A stretch of DNA of 8,496 nt, taken from assembly GCA_964490005.1 (NCBI GenBank), contig CAZBBB010000124.1, positions 1-8,496 of the forward strand, read 5' to 3'. Made by a program: the position numbers and the translations under genes. This document shows, one piece after another, positions 7,385-8,496 of the stretch. A model generated the notes under the pieces. The model was not told the DNA's origin, searched no databases, and was given only the letters and a program-made list of their open reading frames with translations. How positions within the stretch are numbered: position 1 is the stretch's first letter; the number at the start of each line of letters is the position of its first letter. The DNA comes from CAZBBB01 sp964490005. GTDB taxonomy: Bacteria; Planctomycetota; B15-G4.

Positions 7385-8079
7385 GCCGCAGCGCGGCCGC
7401 CCCGGCCGGACGCGTCCTGTCGCGCGCCGACCTCGCCGGCCATCCCGCCGTCGTCCTCAAGGACGAGGGCCACGGCGGGGCGGCGGTCGTGCGCCGGGTC
7501 GACCTGCCCGACGGGCCCGTGGTCGCCAAGGAATGGGCGCCGACCGGCAGCCGCCTGCTGTCGTTCTGGGCCCGGCACAGCATGCGGCGCGAGATCCGCC
7601 ACTACCGCCTGCTGGACGGGGTGTCCGGGGTGCCGCGGCTGCGCGGCTTCGAGGCCGACCGCCTGCTCATCCTGCAGTACGTCGAGGGGCGGCCGATCCA
7701 CCGCCACCTGCCCACCGAGCTGCTCACGGCCGGGCTCGACTCGCTGGCCCGGACGCTGGAGGCCCTGCACGAGCGCCGTTTCGTGCATCTCGACCTGCAC
7801 CAGAAGCTCAACGCCATCATCGACGCCTCCGGCCGGGCCTGGGTGATCGACCTCGGCCAGGGCCTCGACTGCTCGCGCGGGCTGCTGCGCCGGCTGTGCT
7901 TCCCGCTGCTGGTGCGGATCGACCGCAACGCGGTGCTCAAGTTCCGCGCCCGGTACGCGCCGCAGACGCTCGACCCCGAGCAGCGTGCGCGCCTCGTGGC
8001 CCGCTTCGGCGCCCGCCGGGAGTGGTGGCCCAAGTCGCTCGGGCGGCGGCTGCGGCAGCTCGTCACCGGCCAGCGCTGA
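7360..8079 (+). CDS. Kinase-fold protein related to RIO/LPS (Kdo/WaaP-like) kinases
   Basis: The 239-residue protein has the skeleton of a small bacterial protein-kinase-like phosphotransferase. Lys57 in VVAKEW is the beta-3 lysine, Glu78 in RREIRHY the helix-C glutamate, ILQYVEG at 104-110 the hinge, HLDLHQKLN at 143-151 the catalytic loop with Asp145 and Asn151, and IDLG at 163-166 holds the metal-binding Asp in place of DFG. Asn is six residues after the catalytic Asp rather than five, a feature I associate with small prokaryotic LPS-kinase-like proteins. The substrate is unknown; an envelope sugar such as KDO or heptose is suggested by the divergent kdsB operon, but this is inference. There is no membrane segment. 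The start is taken at ATG 7360, with GGAG only three bases upstream; GTG at 7378 is an alternative that would clear most of the opposing promoter. Confidence 0.72.
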   Translation: MGRPQNVSSRSAAAPAGRVLSRADLAGHPAVVLKDEGHGGAAVVRRVDLPDGPVVAKEWAPTGSRLLSFWARHSMRREIRHYRLLDGVSGVPRLRGFEADRLLILQYVEGRPIHRHLPTELLTAGLDSLARTLEALHERRFVHLDLHQKLNAIIDASGRAWVIDLGQGLDCSRGLLRRLCFPLLVRIDRNAVLKFRARYAPQTLDPEQRARLVARFGARREWWPKSLGRRLRQLVTGQR

Positions 8080-8099
8080 GCCGGCCGGAAAACTCCCGA

Positions 8100-8175
8100 T
8101 TGAATCCGTGAATTCGCCGACCTAGCATTCGCGCCAGGTTGGTCGCAGTGGCGCGCGTCGCCACTCGGGAGGTGA
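8100..8175 (+). promoter_or_regulatory. Promoter, leader hairpin and strong RBS before the final gene
   Basis: The 99-base gap after the kinase-like gene has an AT-richer start. TTGAAT at 8100-8105 and TAGCAT at 8123-8128 are spaced by exactly 17 bases, a reasonable -35/-10 pair; transcription would begin near 8135. A perfect 7-bp hairpin, AGTGGCG (8147-8153), loop CGCGT, CGCCACT (8159-8165), ends one base before GGGAGGTGA at 8167-8175. That sequence matches the anti-Shine-Dalgarno complement at eight of nine positions and precedes the GTG at 8179. The hairpin may modulate access to the RBS or be a protein-binding site. No clear terminator of the upstream gene is seen. Confidence 0.5.
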
Positions 8176-8178
8176 ATC

Positions 8179-8496
8179 GTGAACGGCATGGGCTCCGTCG
8201 AGCGCGTTCTCGTGCTCGGCATCGTCGTGGTGATCGTGGCGATCCTCGGGATCGCGATCTGGGGTGCGACCGGCGACACGCCGGCGGTGGCAATGGACGC
8301 AGCGACGGATGGCGGCGCTGCGACCGTTCCTCCGGCGGTCGTGCCGCTCCCGACGCAGGGCGCGGCGCCCGAGATCGGTCGGCCCGTCGCGGCGGGCGGC
8401 GAGCGCACGCCGGTGAGCGAGATCGAGCGCTGGCGTCAGCTGCGCGAGCAGGAGCGCGCCGCGCGCAACGCCGAGGCGGCCGGCGGCGCGGCGCCG
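8179..8496 (+). CDS. Membrane-anchored protein with disordered Pro/Ala region (partial, runs off window)
   Basis: The reading frame opens with GTG at 8179, supported by a near-consensus RBS, and remains open for 106 codons to the window end. Residues 8-30 are a strongly hydrophobic helix (around VLVLGIVVVIVAILGIAIWG) with a short N-terminal tail, probably a single membrane anchor. Residues 31-75 are rich in Ala, Pro, Gly and Thr, as in a flexible linker. From about residue 76 a charged helical part with ERWRQLREQERAARN begins, possibly a coiled coil. This layout often carries a cell-wall-binding or other extracytoplasmic domain at the C-terminus, such as LysM, but that part is outside the window. 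The function is unknown. Confidence 0.7.
   Translation, partial: MNGMGSVERVLVLGIVVVIVAILGIAIWGATGDTPAVAMDAATDGGAATVPPAVVPLPTQGAAPEIGRPVAAGGERTPVSEIERWRQLREQERAARNAEAAGGAAP

Noticed and set aside
8172..8174. GTG within the Shine-Dalgarno region as the start of the last gene
   Set aside because: It is out of frame with the membrane-anchored reading frame and lies within the RBS itself.

Overview
The window is a very GC-rich (about 70% or more by eye), gene-dense piece of bacterial chromosome. A CMP-KDO synthetase marks a Gram-negative envelope with KDO-containing lipopolysaccharide or a related surface glycan. The combination of kdsB, pyrG and a DUF1844 gene in one tightly overlapping operon, together with the GC content, fits a non-model didermal phylum such as Planctomycetota, Myxococcota or Acidobacteriota; I cannot choose between them from this sequence. 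I see no mobile element, CRISPR array, tRNA, rRNA or clear sign of recent transfer. All complete genes look intact. Layout, left part: a truncated minus-strand gene with an N-terminal zinc ribbon (1-98) diverges from a glutaryl-CoA dehydrogenase gene (191-1360). That gene converges on a minus-strand pair, an NsrR-type Rrf2 regulator followed by a single-domain haemoglobin (2281 down to 1391). This pair looks like a nitric-oxide sensing and detoxification unit, with a candidate operator between the -35 and -10 elements of its own promoter. A small multi-pass membrane protein of unknown function (2364-2897) diverges from the regulator. Layout, middle and right: a five-gene minus-strand operon runs from about 7350 down to 2913 in the order putative lipoprotein, kdsB, pyrG, DUF1844 protein, GT4 glycosyltransferase. 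The first three junctions are all 4-base GTGA overlaps, and the last gap is 34 bases. PyrG makes CTP, KdsB spends CTP to activate KDO, and the glycosyltransferase and the divergent kinase-fold gene (7360-8079, related to RIO/LPS kinases) may act on envelope glycans, so cell-surface polysaccharide supply is the likely common theme (inference). The window ends in the first 106 codons of a membrane-anchored protein (from 8179) that has its own promoter-like region, a leader hairpin and a very strong ribosome-binding site. Most notable points: the chain of three GTGA overlaps that binds DUF1844 to CTP synthase; the NsrR-type cluster ligands together with an operator candidate; two convergent junctions where hairpins enclose both opposing stop codons; and several unusual residues at conserved positions of PyrG.
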